Of a stretch of DNA of 34,578 nt, positions 20,688-29,139 are shown piece by piece. The DNA is from an uncultured bacterium (GTDB taxonomy: Bacteria; Cyanobacteriota; Vampirovibrionia; Gastranaerophilales; Gastranaerophilaceae), in assembly GCA_900551915.1 (NCBI GenBank), contig URXT01000019.1:1-34578 (forward strand). The letters run 5' to 3'. The first letter of the stretch is position 1, and the number at the start of each line of letters is the position of its first letter. The notes below the pieces were generated by a model. It was not told the DNA's origin. It did not search any database and saw only the letters and a list, made by a program, of their open reading frames with translations. The translations under genes and the position numbers were made by a program.

Positions 20688-22418
20688 CTAGCTCTGTATA
20701 TTACCAGAATAATAGTAATTAAACAAATCTACAATACCTTGTTGTTCAGAATTTACATTTTCGTTAACGATATAATCAAAAATATTTCTGAGATTGTATT
20801 TGCTGAGGGTTTCACAATCTTCAGGCTTGAAGCTGTTATGATTTTCTGTCAGAAATACTTTTATTATTTTATCGCATGAGATTTTCAAAAATACATCAAC
20901 AAGATTTTTATCAAAATGAGTTCCGGAATCTTTAATCAAAATATCAATTACATTTTTAATCGGCATTTTGTCACGGTAGTGGCGGCGCGAAGTTATGGCG
21001 TCAAAAACGTCTGCAACCGCCAGAATTCTTCCGCCGTATGGAATATCCTCACCTTTAAGATGTCTGTAGTAACCTGTTCCATCGTATTTTTCATGGTGAG
21101 AGCAGGCAATTTCGGTAATAATCCTGAAATCGCTAGACATACTGATGTTATCAAGAATATTGTGCGTGATTTTCACATGTTCCTGAATATGGCTGTATTC
21201 TTCCGGCGTGAGTTTTCCTTCTTTTTGCAAAACGCTGTCGCGAATACCGATTTTTCCGATATCGTGAAGAATTGCGGCTTTTTCAATAAGTTCTTTTGTT
21301 TTTTCGTTAAGTTTTAATTCATCTGCAAGCAGCATTGCATAAAGTTTAACGCGGGTTGAATGACCTGCCGTAATTTTATCGCGCGCATCTATTGAGGAGG
21401 CAAGCGTATTGATAAAGCTTTCAAACAATTGTTTCTGCTCTTTATAAAGCTCTTTCTGCTGTTCGAAAAGCTGTGCGTTTTCAAGTGCAATGCTTGCACT
21501 CCCGCCGATTGCGACAAGCAAATCCTCATCATTTTTTGTAAAGACTCCGCTCGCTTTGTTCAAAACCTGAAACGCGCCGATAATTTCCTGATTATTATTT
21601 TTTATCGGCATGCAAAGAATTGTTTTTGTTCTGTAGCCGGTTTTTGAGTCAACATCTTTGTTAAATCTTGAGTCATTATACGCGTCTGCAATATTTAAGG
21701 TTTCTCCGGTTTTTACAACATAGCCGGCAAGCCCTTTGTCAGCCGGGAAACGGATTTCCTGACTGTCCATGCCTAAGGCAACTTTTGACCAGATTTCATT
21801 TCTTTCTTTGTCATAAATAAACACCGTGCATCTATCAGCCTGCATAGCATTTTTGGTTTCCTCGGCAATGACCTTCAAAAGCACGTTTATATCAGTCAAT
21901 GCTGTAATTGAACGGCCGATTTTAACAAGTGATACAAGCGGGTCGTTCTGAACCGGAATTGTAAAATCGCTTCCTGTTTTAAGCTGCTTTATGCGGCCTA
22001 AAATATAATTCAACAGACCGAATTCGTCTTCTTCCAATGCAAAGATTTTAGCATTTTCATAATGAAGAAGTGCAACCTTATCATTTTTCTCCGCAAAGCA
22101 AATGCTTCCGGAAACGAATTCATTAACAAGTTTTGCGGTTGTTGAATTTGAATAGTCAGCCATATAAGCACCGTCATGAATCAGTGCAAGTGAATTTCTG
22201 TAATTATTTCTGTCAATTATATAATCTGTCAGCCCTAAAAAGCTTAAACACACAGAAATATACCCAACTGAATTTTTACTTTTAAAAATATTCATAGCAT
22301 TTATAAAATCTTCTTTTGCCTGAGAAATATTTTCAGCATTTAAAGAATTCAGCGCATGTTTAATTATTTTTTTGCCATCACTAACCGTTTTACTATCCTT
22401 ATCATCCAACTTCTTCAT
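20688..22418 (-). CDS. GAF and HD-GYP domain protein, probable c-di-GMP phosphodiesterase
   Basis: The 576-residue cytoplasmic protein has a helical, TPR-like N-terminus (about 10-145), a GAF sensor (about 164-315), a coiled linker (EQQKELYKEQKQLFE) and an HD-GYP domain (about 335-530). Metal ligands are present: GHSTRVK, HDIGK (385-389), EHVKITH, and HHEKYDGTGYY (441-451). The canonical GYP is GYY here, yet the rest (LKGEDIPYGGRILAVADVFDA) is intact. The family hydrolyses cyclic di-GMP to pGpG or GMP. The ATG at 22418 was preferred to a GTG six bases earlier. A consensus promoter lies upstream, so this gene leads the operon of five genes. Confidence 0.92.
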   Translation of the reverse strand: MKKLDDKDSKTVSDGKKIIKHALNSLNAENISQAKEDFINAMNIFKSKNSVGYISVCLSFLGLTDYIIDRNNYRNSLALIHDGAYMADYSNSTTAKLVNEFVSGSICFAEKNDKVALLHYENAKIFALEEDEFGLLNYILGRIKQLKTGSDFTIPVQNDPLVSLVKIGRSITALTDINVLLKVIAEETKNAMQADRCTVFIYDKERNEIWSKVALGMDSQEIRFPADKGLAGYVVKTGETLNIADAYNDSRFNKDVDSKTGYRTKTILCMPIKNNNQEIIGAFQVLNKASGVFTKNDEDLLVAIGGSASIALENAQLFEQQKELYKEQKQLFESFINTLASSIDARDKITAGHSTRVKLYAMLLADELKLNEKTKELIEKAAILHDIGKIGIRDSVLQKEGKLTPEEYSHIQEHVKITHNILDNISMSSDFRIITEIACSHHEKYDGTGYYRHLKGEDIPYGGRILAVADVFDAITSRRHYRDKMPIKNVIDILIKDSGTHFDKNLVDVFLKISCDKIIKVFLTENHNSFKPEDCETLSKYNLRNIFDYIVNENVNSEQQGIVDLFNYYYSGNIQS

Positions 22419-22447
22419 AACCACACCTATTACATGCTATCTATTTT

Positions 22448-22476
22448 ATTATACAATATTTTGCAATAGAATACAA
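22448..22476 (-). promoter_or_regulatory. Promoter of the HD-GYP signalling operon
   Basis: On the minus strand TTGTAT (22476-22471), a 17-base spacer and TATAAT (22453-22448) match sigma-70 well. Predicted +1 is near 22441, giving a leader of about 23 bases with AGGTG before the ATG. Confidence 0.75.
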
Positions 22477-22531
22477 ATAGATAACAGGTACAAAAAGTGT
22501 ATTTTATGTTTCTATTAGAGGATTAATTTAG

Positions 22532-23062
22532 TTAAATTCCGGACTTACTGCCGTAAATCATAGCTCTGAAAAGTTTGTTTAACGGAGAACGTTTTGCGTT
22601 TGCTTCTTTTTGTTCATCCTCCATTGCTCTGAGTTTTACACCGACAGTATCATATAATTCACGCATTGTAGCTGCTGAACGCTCATCTTCTGTTTCGAAT
22701 TCGGCTCGTATAGCCTGAAGTTCGCCGTTATCAAGGAACTTACCGCCGCAGCTGTAGCATTCGTCAATTTGAATTTGACGGTTTGCACTTGCATAATTTT
22801 TGACCATTTTGGAACCGCAAACAGGGCAAGTTCTTGGAAGGCTCTCGTCTACAGTTTCAAACTGTTTGCCTTCAACTGCTTTTAAAATTTCATCAATATT
22901 TTCTGCCTTTTCATCAAATTTTGTAAATTCTCTGTTGTCAAAAAATATTCCACCGCATCCGTCAACGCAGATGTCAACATTTATTCCCTCTGCAGGAACA
23001 AAAACCTTTCTCATTTCTTTATGGCAAGCCGGGCAGTTCAATGGTTGCAAAGTATCAGACAT
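22532..23062 (-). CDS. Protein with two TFIIB-type zinc ribbons
   Basis: The 176-residue protein has two zf-TFIIB-like modules. The first (about 9-49) has CPAC, then CVDGCGGIFFDNREF; the second (about 77-117) has CPVC, then CYSCGGKFLDNGEL. Each offers four zinc ligands. The C-terminal third is helical and charged. Proteins with this C-x-x-C...C-GG-x-x-x-D-x-x-E-L pattern are common in bacteria but poorly characterised. AGGAGG lies before the ATG. It has its own consensus promoter, so it is transcribed apart from the LptF/G gene cluster. Confidence 0.85.
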   Translation of the reverse strand: MSDTLQPLNCPACHKEMRKVFVPAEGINVDICVDGCGGIFFDNREFTKFDEKAENIDEILKAVEGKQFETVDESLPRTCPVCGSKMVKNYASANRQIQIDECYSCGGKFLDNGELQAIRAEFETEDERSAATMRELYDTVGVKLRAMEDEQKEANAKRSPLNKLFRAMIYGSKSGI

Positions 23063-23089
23063 ATCTTAAATCCTCCTAATTTCAGGTTA

Positions 23090-23118
23090 ATCTTAATATA
23101 TTTTAATATTTATGTCAA
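23090..23118 (-). promoter_or_regulatory. Consensus promoter of the zinc-ribbon gene
   Basis: On the minus strand TTGACA (23118-23113) is a perfect -35, followed by a 17-base spacer and TAAGAT (23095-23090). Predicted +1 is near 23083, 20 bases before the ATG. Confidence 0.75.
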
Positions 23119-23129
23119 GAAAAAAGACT

Positions 23130-23702
23130 CTACATCCTGTGCATTTTCTTTGCGATTTCTGCATGAATTCTGTTTGCACGGTAAAGGTAATTAGTTAACT
23201 TTTCATAATTAGCATTAGTTTCACCGTAAGGAACTTTCATTGCTATAAGTTCATCTACATTTTCGTTTATACTTGCAAGTGTATCCAGAGAATCTCCAAG
23301 GTCAGCTATTGATTTGAATTTTTTCGAAATTTTTGCAAAAAGTTTACGCGAAACAAATCGCTGAAATCTAATTATCAGCGGAAGTTTCTTTTTCTCTTTT
23401 TTCTTTTGTGGTTTTAGGCGCAACTTAAAATTATTTCTCGCAAACTCTTCTTTTAATTCTGCTATTTCATTTTCAAGTTCTTTTGCCTGTATTTTTAATT
23501 CCATAACATCAAGAAGTTTTCCGATTAATTCGCGGCCTTTTATCTTGCTATTGATGCTAGCAAGAGCTTCTTCTTTTTCATTAATAAGCATTTCAAGACG
23601 CAGCGACTCATCGTCAACCTCGGGAAAAGATTTGTCATTGAGAATATTTAAATCATAATCATTGAGTCTTTTTATATTGCCTTTGAAAAAGTTGTCATCC
23701 AT
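23130..23702 (-). CDS. Hypothetical coiled-coil protein
   Basis: I do not recognise this 190-residue protein. Residues about 35-92 are a long charged coiled coil (many E, K, L in heptads). A strongly basic stretch follows (KPQKKKEKKKL, about 97-107) and then a helical C-terminal domain with an aromatic turn near residue 165 (NANYEKLTNYLYRANR). No signal peptide or membrane helix is visible. It follows the LptF/G gene by 42 bases and may be co-transcribed with it. The basic patch could contact nucleic acid or membrane lipid. Confidence 0.65.
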   Translation of the reverse strand: MDDNFFKGNIKRLNDYDLNILNDKSFPEVDDESLRLEMLINEKEEALASINSKIKGRELIGKLLDVMELKIQAKELENEIAELKEEFARNNFKLRLKPQKKKEKKKLPLIIRFQRFVSRKLFAKISKKFKSIADLGDSLDTLASINENVDELIAMKVPYGETNANYEKLTNYLYRANRIHAEIAKKMHRM

Positions 23703-23744
23703 ATTTGTTTATCCTAAAAAGCGGAAAAATTATTTTTTGCCTTT

Positions 23745-24866
23745 TTATTCAATTGTGTAAACTTTTTTATAATAAAGCACAGACCCGGCAGCTGTCAAAA
23801 CGATATTCGGCATCCAGGCTGCCAAAAACGGTGCGATTGTTCCGGCTTCACCAAAAGAAATTGAAAGCGCACGTATAAGATAATATGCAAAAATTATAAG
23901 AATACTAAACAAAAAACCGCGGTTATATCTTACTCTTGGCGGCGTAATCGCAAGAGGAACGCCAATTAAGACAAGCGCAATTGTTGTCAGAGGAAGTGCC
24001 AGTTTGTCATAAAGTTCTATCACGAGCGCATTTTTTTGTTTTTCATCAAGGTTTTGTGTTCCTTGAGAAAGATATTTTACCAGCTGCGGAAAGTTCATTT
24101 CTTTTGCAACATTTTTGTTCATTTCTTTTGACAAATCCATGCCGAAACGTAAAGTTGAATCATCAAAAAGCGCCGTGTTTAAAACTTTTCCGTCATCGCC
24201 AACCGTGTAAACCGCACCTTTTTGGAAATTCCAGCCTTCAGGGCTTGTTTTGCCTTCATCAGCCTGAAGAATTTGGATTGTGCCTTCTTTTGAAGTATCC
24301 AGAAGTGTAATATTATACAAAACTTTATCTTTACACTGGCCTACATAAAAAAGTCTTTTTAAAACGCCGTTGTTTGTAAGTTCTTTGAAAACAAAATTCT
24401 GTTTTCCGTCAGGAATATTTTTCTGCCCCAAAGCCCAGAGTGCCAAATCTTTTGATTGCTTTGTCATAATCGGAACAATTGTTTCATTGATGAAAAAACT
24501 AAAAATTGACATTACAATTGCGAAAATAAAAATCGGTTTTGCAATTCTGTTCAAGCCGATACCGCAAGCCCGCATAACCGTAATTTCAGACTTTAAACTG
24601 AGTCCGTTAAGCGTCATTACCGTTGCCAGAAGAACACCCATCGGAATTGTCATTACAATTACCTGCGGAAGGTTCAGAATAATCATCATCAGGGCAACTT
24701 TAAACGGAATGCCGAAAAGCGAAATCTGTTTGATAAGAGTTATGAATGTATCGGACGCAAAGATGATTGATGTAAATACACAAACACCCATCAGAAACAT
24801 TTCGATAATCTGTCTTAAAATATATTTATCGAGTAATTTTACCCGTTTGTTTTCCGCTTCCGCCAT
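23745..24866 (-). CDS. LptF/LptG-family LPS export permease
   Basis: The 373-residue inner-membrane protein belongs to the YjgP/YjgQ family. Three N-terminal membrane helices (about 17-37, 55-85, 105-128) contain the coupling segment SLKSEITVMRACGIG. A periplasmic beta-jellyroll domain (about 140-265) follows, then three C-terminal helices with IPMG/GVPLAITPPR features. LptF and LptG with LptB2 extract lipopolysaccharide from the inner membrane. Only one member of the pair is in this window and no lptB, lptA or lptC is adjacent, so F versus G cannot be decided. It follows the MDR dehydrogenase by 23 bases. Confidence 0.92.
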   Translation of the reverse strand: MAEAENKRVKLLDKYILRQIIEMFLMGVCVFTSIIFASDTFITLIKQISLFGIPFKVALMMIILNLPQVIVMTIPMGVLLATVMTLNGLSLKSEITVMRACGIGLNRIAKPIFIFAIVMSIFSFFINETIVPIMTKQSKDLALWALGQKNIPDGKQNFVFKELTNNGVLKRLFYVGQCKDKVLYNITLLDTSKEGTIQILQADEGKTSPEGWNFQKGAVYTVGDDGKVLNTALFDDSTLRFGMDLSKEMNKNVAKEMNFPQLVKYLSQGTQNLDEKQKNALVIELYDKLALPLTTIALVLIGVPLAITPPRVRYNRGFLFSILIIFAYYLIRALSISFGEAGTIAPFLAAWMPNIVLTAAGSVLYYKKVYTIE

Positions 24867-24889
24867 AATCCAATTTTATCCCAAACTCA

Positions 24890-25855
24890 TTAAAATTCCA
24901 ACAAAACTTTTAAAGTTTCTTTTTCTTTGTTTTTTTCAAAAGCTTCGATTGCCTCATCGGCCTTGTAGCGGGCTGAAATAAGAGGGGAAAAATCTATTTT
25001 GTTTGATTTCAATAATCTTAATGCGGCGCCAAACTGCCCGCAGCGTGAGCCGAGAACTGTAATTTCATCAATTACAATCGGCGCAAGGTTAAATTCTTTT
25101 GAAGCTGCAACCGTACTTTTCAAAACTAAAGTTCCGCGCGGTTTGGTAAGCGCAAGTGCTGTTTCAAAACCTGAAATAGAACCCGTCGCTTCAACCACGA
25201 CATCGTAAATTTTTTCGACTTTTAAATCCTGTAAAAGTTTTGTCTCAACGCCTTGCGCTTTTGCAATATCGAGTTTGTTCTGGTGTTTGCCAACTAAAAT
25301 CACATCAATATTTTGCGCATTCAGGGTTAAAGCTGTGATAAGTCCGAGTTTGCCGTCTCCCAGAACGACAACTTTTTCAAAAGGTTTGATATGAAGCTGT
25401 TCTGTGATTTCACAGGCTGCTGCAAGCGGTTCGACAAATACGGCCTGCTCATCTGTTACATTGTCGGGAACTTCAAAAAGCACTTCCGTCGGCATTGTAA
25501 AATATTCTGCAAAACATCCGTCTTTTCTCCAAATCCCGAGCGTGTGGCGATTCGGGCAGTGCCGGTAAAGCTTTTCTGCGCAATACGGGCAGTCCGGGTC
25601 TTTACAGCCGTAGCTGATTTCTGAAACTACGCGTTTGCCGATTAAGGATTTGTCATCAGAATTCACATCAACAACAACGCCGACTGCTTCATGACCCAAA
25701 ATCCCAACATAACCCATGTAACCTTTTGTGATTTCGTAATCTGTATTGCAAATTCCGGCTAAGGTCACGCGAATTAAAGCTTCGCCTTTTTGTGGAACGG
25801 GTTTTTCATAATCCTTCACAAGTTTCAGTTCTTTATCAAATACGACAGCTTTCAT
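24890..25855 (-). CDS. Zinc-dependent MDR dehydrogenase
   Basis: The 321-residue enzyme is a medium-chain alcohol/polyol dehydrogenase. Catalytic zinc ligands are Cys36 (GICNTD) and His55-Glu56 (GHEA). A structural zinc lobe is present with Cys84, Cys89, Cys92 and Cys100. The nucleotide-binding turn is VVLGDGKLGL. It is slightly shorter than the common 340-350 residues. The substrate cannot be read from sequence; sorbitol, threonine or another secondary alcohol dehydrogenase are all possible. It lies 17 bases after the 66-aa gene and 23 before the lptF/G gene. Confidence 0.88.
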   Translation of the reverse strand: MKAVVFDKELKLVKDYEKPVPQKGEALIRVTLAGICNTDYEITKGYMGYVGILGHEAVGVVVDVNSDDKSLIGKRVVSEISYGCKDPDCPYCAEKLYRHCPNRHTLGIWRKDGCFAEYFTMPTEVLFEVPDNVTDEQAVFVEPLAAACEITEQLHIKPFEKVVVLGDGKLGLITALTLNAQNIDVILVGKHQNKLDIAKAQGVETKLLQDLKVEKIYDVVVEATGSISGFETALALTKPRGTLVLKSTVAASKEFNLAPIVIDEITVLGSRCGQFGAALRLLKSNKIDFSPLISARYKADEAIEAFEKNKEKETLKVLLEF

Positions 25856-25872
25856 AATATAATCTCCTATTG

Positions 25873-26073
25873 CTAAGATTTTGCCACAACTTCTGCAACA
25901 AGTTCGCCGTAGCTGTTAAAATGCCCGTCGGTTTCTTCAACTACATAATTCAAACCTTCTTTGCCTTCGATTGCTTTTTCCGCAGCATCCATGGCTTCAT
26001 CATAATCTGTGTAATCGCCTATTAAAGTTCTTGTAATTTCTGAGTAATTTTTTTCTGTATAAACGTGGTACAT
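25873..26073 (-). CDS. Small hypothetical protein, 66 residues
   Basis: A compact acidic protein with aromatic residues (MYHVYTEKNYSE at the start), one clear helix (DYDEAMDAAEKAIEGKEG) and a final beta-like segment ending in EVVAKS. It has a very strong ribosome site (GGAGG eight bases before the ATG), which supports it as real. It lies 17 bases before the dehydrogenase gene, in the same direction. No family recognised; the alternating helix-strand pattern suggests a small alpha/beta fold. Confidence 0.7.
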   Translation of the reverse strand: MYHVYTEKNYSEITRTLIGDYTDYDEAMDAAEKAIEGKEGLNYVVEETDGHFNSYGELVAEVVAKS

Positions 26074-26126
26074 ATAATTCCCTCCTTAATTTTATTTTAG
26101 CACGAAAACTCAGGCAATATTACCGG

Positions 26127-26783
26127 CTAATTTTCGAATTTCTCCATTTTCTCTCTTAATTCTTGGACTTCATATTTCAGACGGTTAAGCTCGCATTTAA
26201 TCGGGTCAGGAATTCTATTGTGCATAAGAACGCCGTTTTCATCACGGAATTTTCTGTGCACAATTCGGCCTGGAACACCAACAACCGTTGAGTATTCAGG
26301 AACATCCTCCATCACAACCGAACCTGCGCCGACTCTTACATAATCGCCGAGAGTTATATTTCCCAAAACTTTAGCACCCGCCCCGACAATTACGCCGTTT
26401 CCTAAAGTCGGATGGCGTTTTCCCTGTTCTTTTCCTGTGCCGCCGAGCGTTACCTGCTGGTAAATCAAAACATCATCACCGATTATTGTTGTTGCGCCGA
26501 TTACGACTCCCTCGCCATGGTCAATAAAAAATCTTCTTCCGATACGTGCAGCCGGATGGATTTCAATGCCTGTAATAATTCTTGTTATATAAGAAATTAC
26601 ACGCGGCAGAAGCGGGATATGCCATTTGTACAATCTGTGCGCAAATCTGTATGCAATAAGCGCATGAAGCCCCGGATAGCATAAAATTACTTCCAAAAGA
26701 TTGTTTGCGGCAGGGTCTTTGTCGTAAATAACTTTTATGTCTTCTTTTACTTTTATAATTCCACGTTTTATAACGTTTAGCAT
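26127..26783 (-). CDS. cysE: Serine O-acetyltransferase
   Basis: The enzyme makes O-acetylserine from serine and acetyl-CoA for cysteine synthesis. The 218-residue protein is the shorter EpsC/CysE type with a helical N-domain (1-70) and a left-handed parallel beta helix (hexapeptide repeats, about 74-170). The catalytic segment IDHGEGVVIG (Asp88, His89) and TLGGTGKE loop are present. The C-terminal tail (about 175-218) is a charged helix that in related enzymes binds CysK or acetyl-CoA. It follows tyrS by 47 bases. No cysK is in the window. Confidence 0.95.
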   Translation of the reverse strand: MLNVIKRGIIKVKEDIKVIYDKDPAANNLLEVILCYPGLHALIAYRFAHRLYKWHIPLLPRVISYITRIITGIEIHPAARIGRRFFIDHGEGVVIGATTIIGDDVLIYQQVTLGGTGKEQGKRHPTLGNGVIVGAGAKVLGNITLGDYVRVGAGSVVMEDVPEYSTVVGVPGRIVHRKFRDENGVLMHNRIPDPIKCELNRLKYEVQELREKMEKFEN

Positions 26784-26830
26784 TTTATTTAACCCGTTTC
26801 TTAATTAATAATTTTGCAGAACCGCAACTT

Positions 26831-28054
26831 TTATTTTGTGAGCTTTGCAAACTTACGTTTTCCTGCCTGTAATATTACACTTTCATCAAAGTTTAATGCA
26901 TAAGTCATATCGGCAATTTTTTCTCCGTCAATTTTAACACCGCCGCCCTGGATTAAACGTTTTGCTTCGCCTTTGCTTTGAACAAAATTTAACTCAACAA
27001 GCAGGTCAAGAATGTTTTTACCTTGCTCAACTTTTACTTCGGGAATATCTGAAGGAAGGCCTTTGTTTGAAACAACATTGATAAATTCGGCCTGAGCCTT
27101 TTCAGCACCATCTTTTCCGTGATATTCTTCTGTAATCGTATAAGCAAGCTTCAACTTCAAATCACGCGGGTTGATTGACGGATCTTTAAGTTTGTTTTCG
27201 ATTTCTTTCAATTCCTCATCTGAAACATCTGTAAGCAGTGTGAAATACTTCACAATCAAAGTGTCAGGAATACTCATCAATTTTCCGAACATATCGTTCG
27301 CGCTGTCAGTCAGTGAAATACAATGTTCCGGATAGGTTTTTGACATTTTAACAAGTCCGTCTGTACCTTCAATCAGAGGAAGAAGCATTACCATTTGCGG
27401 ATATTTTTTGCCATAAGCTTCCTGAATTTGACGTCCCAAAAGCGTGTTAAATCTCTGGTCTGTTCCGCCGAGTTCAATATCCGCATCAATTTCAACAGAA
27501 TCGTAAGCCTGCATAAGCGGGTAGAAAAATTCATGAACAGAAATCGGTTTTCCTTCTGCGTATCTTTTTGCAAAGTCGTCGCGTGTCATCATTTGTGCAA
27601 CCGTCATTTGTGCTGCGAGTTTAAGCAAATCAGTAAAGCTCATTGCATGCAGCCAGTCAGCATTATTTGTAACTTCGGCTTTTTCTACATCTACAACTTT
27701 TGACATCTGTTCAAAGTAAGATTTTGCGTTTTCTTGAACCTGTTCTTTTGTTAAAGAAGGACGGGTTTCCGATTTGCCGGAAGGGTCGCCGACCATAGCC
27801 GTTGCGCCGCCAACAATAAGAACAACTTTATGACCGAGTTTTTGGAATTCTCTTAACTTTCTCATTACAACCGTGTGGCCTAAATGTAAATCCGGACGTG
27901 TCGGATCCATTCCGAGCTTGACACGCAAAGGTGTATTTGTATCTTTTGCGTGCTGTAATTTAACTGCTAATTCTTCAATTCCGCCCGGCAAAACTTCTGC
28001 TCCGCGCGCAAGTTTTTTTGCTTGTTCTATGAATTCTTCTCTTATATCAACCAT
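26831..28054 (-). CDS. tyrS: Tyrosyl-tRNA synthetase
   Basis: A class I synthetase of 407 residues that charges tRNA-Tyr. The HIGH motif is HLGH at 57-60, followed by the bacterial VGGATAMVGDPSGKSETR region. The KMSKS-like motif is KMSKT at 236-240. A C-terminal S4 RNA-binding domain (about 340-407) contains the RLIQGGGVKIDGEKI segment. The sequence resembles the TyrZ-type (second) branch more than E. coli TyrS. GGAGAG precedes the ATG. The leader is too short for a T-box. Confidence 0.96.
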   Translation of the reverse strand: MVDIREEFIEQAKKLARGAEVLPGGIEELAVKLQHAKDTNTPLRVKLGMDPTRPDLHLGHTVVMRKLREFQKLGHKVVLIVGGATAMVGDPSGKSETRPSLTKEQVQENAKSYFEQMSKVVDVEKAEVTNNADWLHAMSFTDLLKLAAQMTVAQMMTRDDFAKRYAEGKPISVHEFFYPLMQAYDSVEIDADIELGGTDQRFNTLLGRQIQEAYGKKYPQMVMLLPLIEGTDGLVKMSKTYPEHCISLTDSANDMFGKLMSIPDTLIVKYFTLLTDVSDEELKEIENKLKDPSINPRDLKLKLAYTITEEYHGKDGAEKAQAEFINVVSNKGLPSDIPEVKVEQGKNILDLLVELNFVQSKGEAKRLIQGGGVKIDGEKIADMTYALNFDESVILQAGKRKFAKLTK

Positions 28055-28146
28055 AATTTCTCTCCTTGTGAGAATATTGTAACAAAAACATAGGTTTGCA
28101 ACAATTATAAGTTAGAACCCGTGGATTTTAAAATTTACAATTTAAC

Positions 28147-28198
28147 ACATTATCGTTTTGAATAACACAATAATGTATTATTTATTTAATATTTGGCG
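28147..28198 (+). promoter_or_regulatory. Inverted repeats upstream of the XRE gene, possible operator
   Basis: ACATTAT (28147-28153) and ATAATGT (28170-28176) are a 7-bp inverted repeat with a 16-base gap. AATAAT-GT-ATTATT (28169-28182) is a near-palindrome. They lie just before TTGGCG (28193-28198), a possible -35 for the XRE gene, so they may be autoregulatory sites. The AT-rich context makes chance occurrence possible. Confidence 0.3.
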
Positions 28199-28230
28199 CG
28201 GATTGTCAAGGCTAATTTATAATGTTTAAA

Positions 28231-28452
28231 ATGAGAAGGTTTGAGTTAGAAAAGAAGCTTAGCACTAAAATCGCATATTTGCGAAAAAATAGAGGATTTT
28301 CGCAAGAGAAGTTAGCAGAAAAAACCGAAATCAGCGAAATCTATATCGGCGAAATTGAGCGCGGCGATGCTAATCCTACTCTCGAAAAATTAAAACTCAT
28401 CGCTAATGCCCTCGATGTTGAAATCTCTGAACTATTTAACTTCTCATTATAA
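28231..28452 (+). CDS. Small XRE-family (Cro/CI-type) regulator
   Basis: The 73-residue protein is one helix-turn-helix domain. It has KIAYLRKNRGFSQEKLAEKT, then EIYIGEIERGDANPTLEKLK and LDVEISELF, the typical five-helix XRE layout, as in restriction C proteins and phage regulators. The frame opens at an ATG at 28222, but this overlaps the TATAAT box (28218-28223), so the ATG at 28231 is chosen. There is no ribosome site, and the predicted +1 falls on or one base before the ATG, so the mRNA is probably leaderless. It is divergent from tyrS and converges on the tail-like cassette. Confidence 0.85.
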   Translation: MRRFELEKKLSTKIAYLRKNRGFSQEKLAEKTEISEIYIGEIERGDANPTLEKLKLIANALDVEISELFNFSL

Positions 28453-28547
28453 ATTCAGAAGGTTGGCAAATTCCTAAAAATAGTAATTTTTTGCAATCAT
28501 CTGTTTTGTTGAATTATTATTAATATATTCTACTTTGCCAAATAAGA

Positions 28548-28573
28548 AAGAGGCAGAATAACTGCCTCTTAAA
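28548..28573. terminator. Hairpin between the XRE gene and the phage-like cassette
   Basis: AAGAGGCAG (28548-28556) pairs perfectly with CTGCCTCTT (28562-28570) around five bases. Read on the minus strand it is followed by TTTCTTATTT, so it most likely terminates the leftward 176-aa gene, whose stop is at 28578. Confidence 0.75.
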
Positions 28574-28577
28574 TGCT

Positions 28578-29108
28578 TTATCTTAATTCTTCAGCATCTT
28601 TTGTTTCAAAGAATTTATCGAGTTTTTCACTTGTAAACCCAAGTAATTGTCCGACTTTTTCAATATATGGATTGCCTCTGTAAAAATTATTTGCTTTGAG
28701 CTCAATTTTTAACGCTTTAATATCAATTCCGGCTGAAGTATCGTCTTCTGAATCTGTTCCGGCCTGATTTTTTGCCTCAACCGCCGCAATAACATCATCA
28801 AAGTCCATCCCGCGGACTTTGTAAATCGCACGTTCAACATCCGCTGCTGTAAGGCTTAGCATATCAATACGTTCGCGCTCTTTTTGGGCTTTTTCCGCTT
28901 CAAGATTTTCGTTAATTGTGCCGTCTGTATAATTAGCTTCATAGCAAACGTAATAGCCTTGCTCTGCAAGGACAAGATTTCCGACTTTTTTCTTTGCGCC
29001 GTCGCTTTCATCTTCCGTCACAAGAACATAGAGTATTTTGCCGGTTGCATTTGCTTCACAAGCTTTGTTTGCATAATCGTCATCTGTATATTTTTTTTCA
29101 AAATCCAT
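28578..29108 (-). CDS. Hypothetical acidic protein of a phage-tail-like cassette
   Basis: A 176-residue acidic protein that I do not recognise. The N-terminus (about 1-60) is alpha/beta with YYVCYEANYTDG. A central helix (LEAEKAQKERERIDML) is followed by LTAADVERAIYKVRGMDFDDVI, then an acidic linker and a C-terminal helical part with FYRGNPYIEKVGQLLGFT. It lies 31 bases after the tail-fibre-like gene in the same direction, with GGAG before the ATG. Small acidic genes next to phage tail fibre genes are often chaperones or assembly proteins, but that is inference from position. Confidence 0.65.
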   Translation of the reverse strand: MDFEKKYTDDDYANKACEANATGKILYVLVTEDESDGAKKKVGNLVLAEQGYYVCYEANYTDGTINENLEAEKAQKERERIDMLSLTAADVERAIYKVRGMDFDDVIAAVEAKNQAGTDSEDDTSAGIDIKALKIELKANNFYRGNPYIEKVGQLLGFTSEKLDKFFETKDAEELR

Positions 29109-29139
29109 TTTTTACTCCTTTGTTTTTATTTGTTTAGCT

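Noticed and set aside
24370..24981. 203-codon plus-strand frame across the lptF/G and dehydrogenase genes
   Set aside because: It is antisense to two well-supported genes, with no ribosome site and no domain recognised.
28055..28230. T-box leader for tyrS
   Set aside because: The tyrS leader is very short and AT-rich, with no specifier hairpin or T-box sequence visible.
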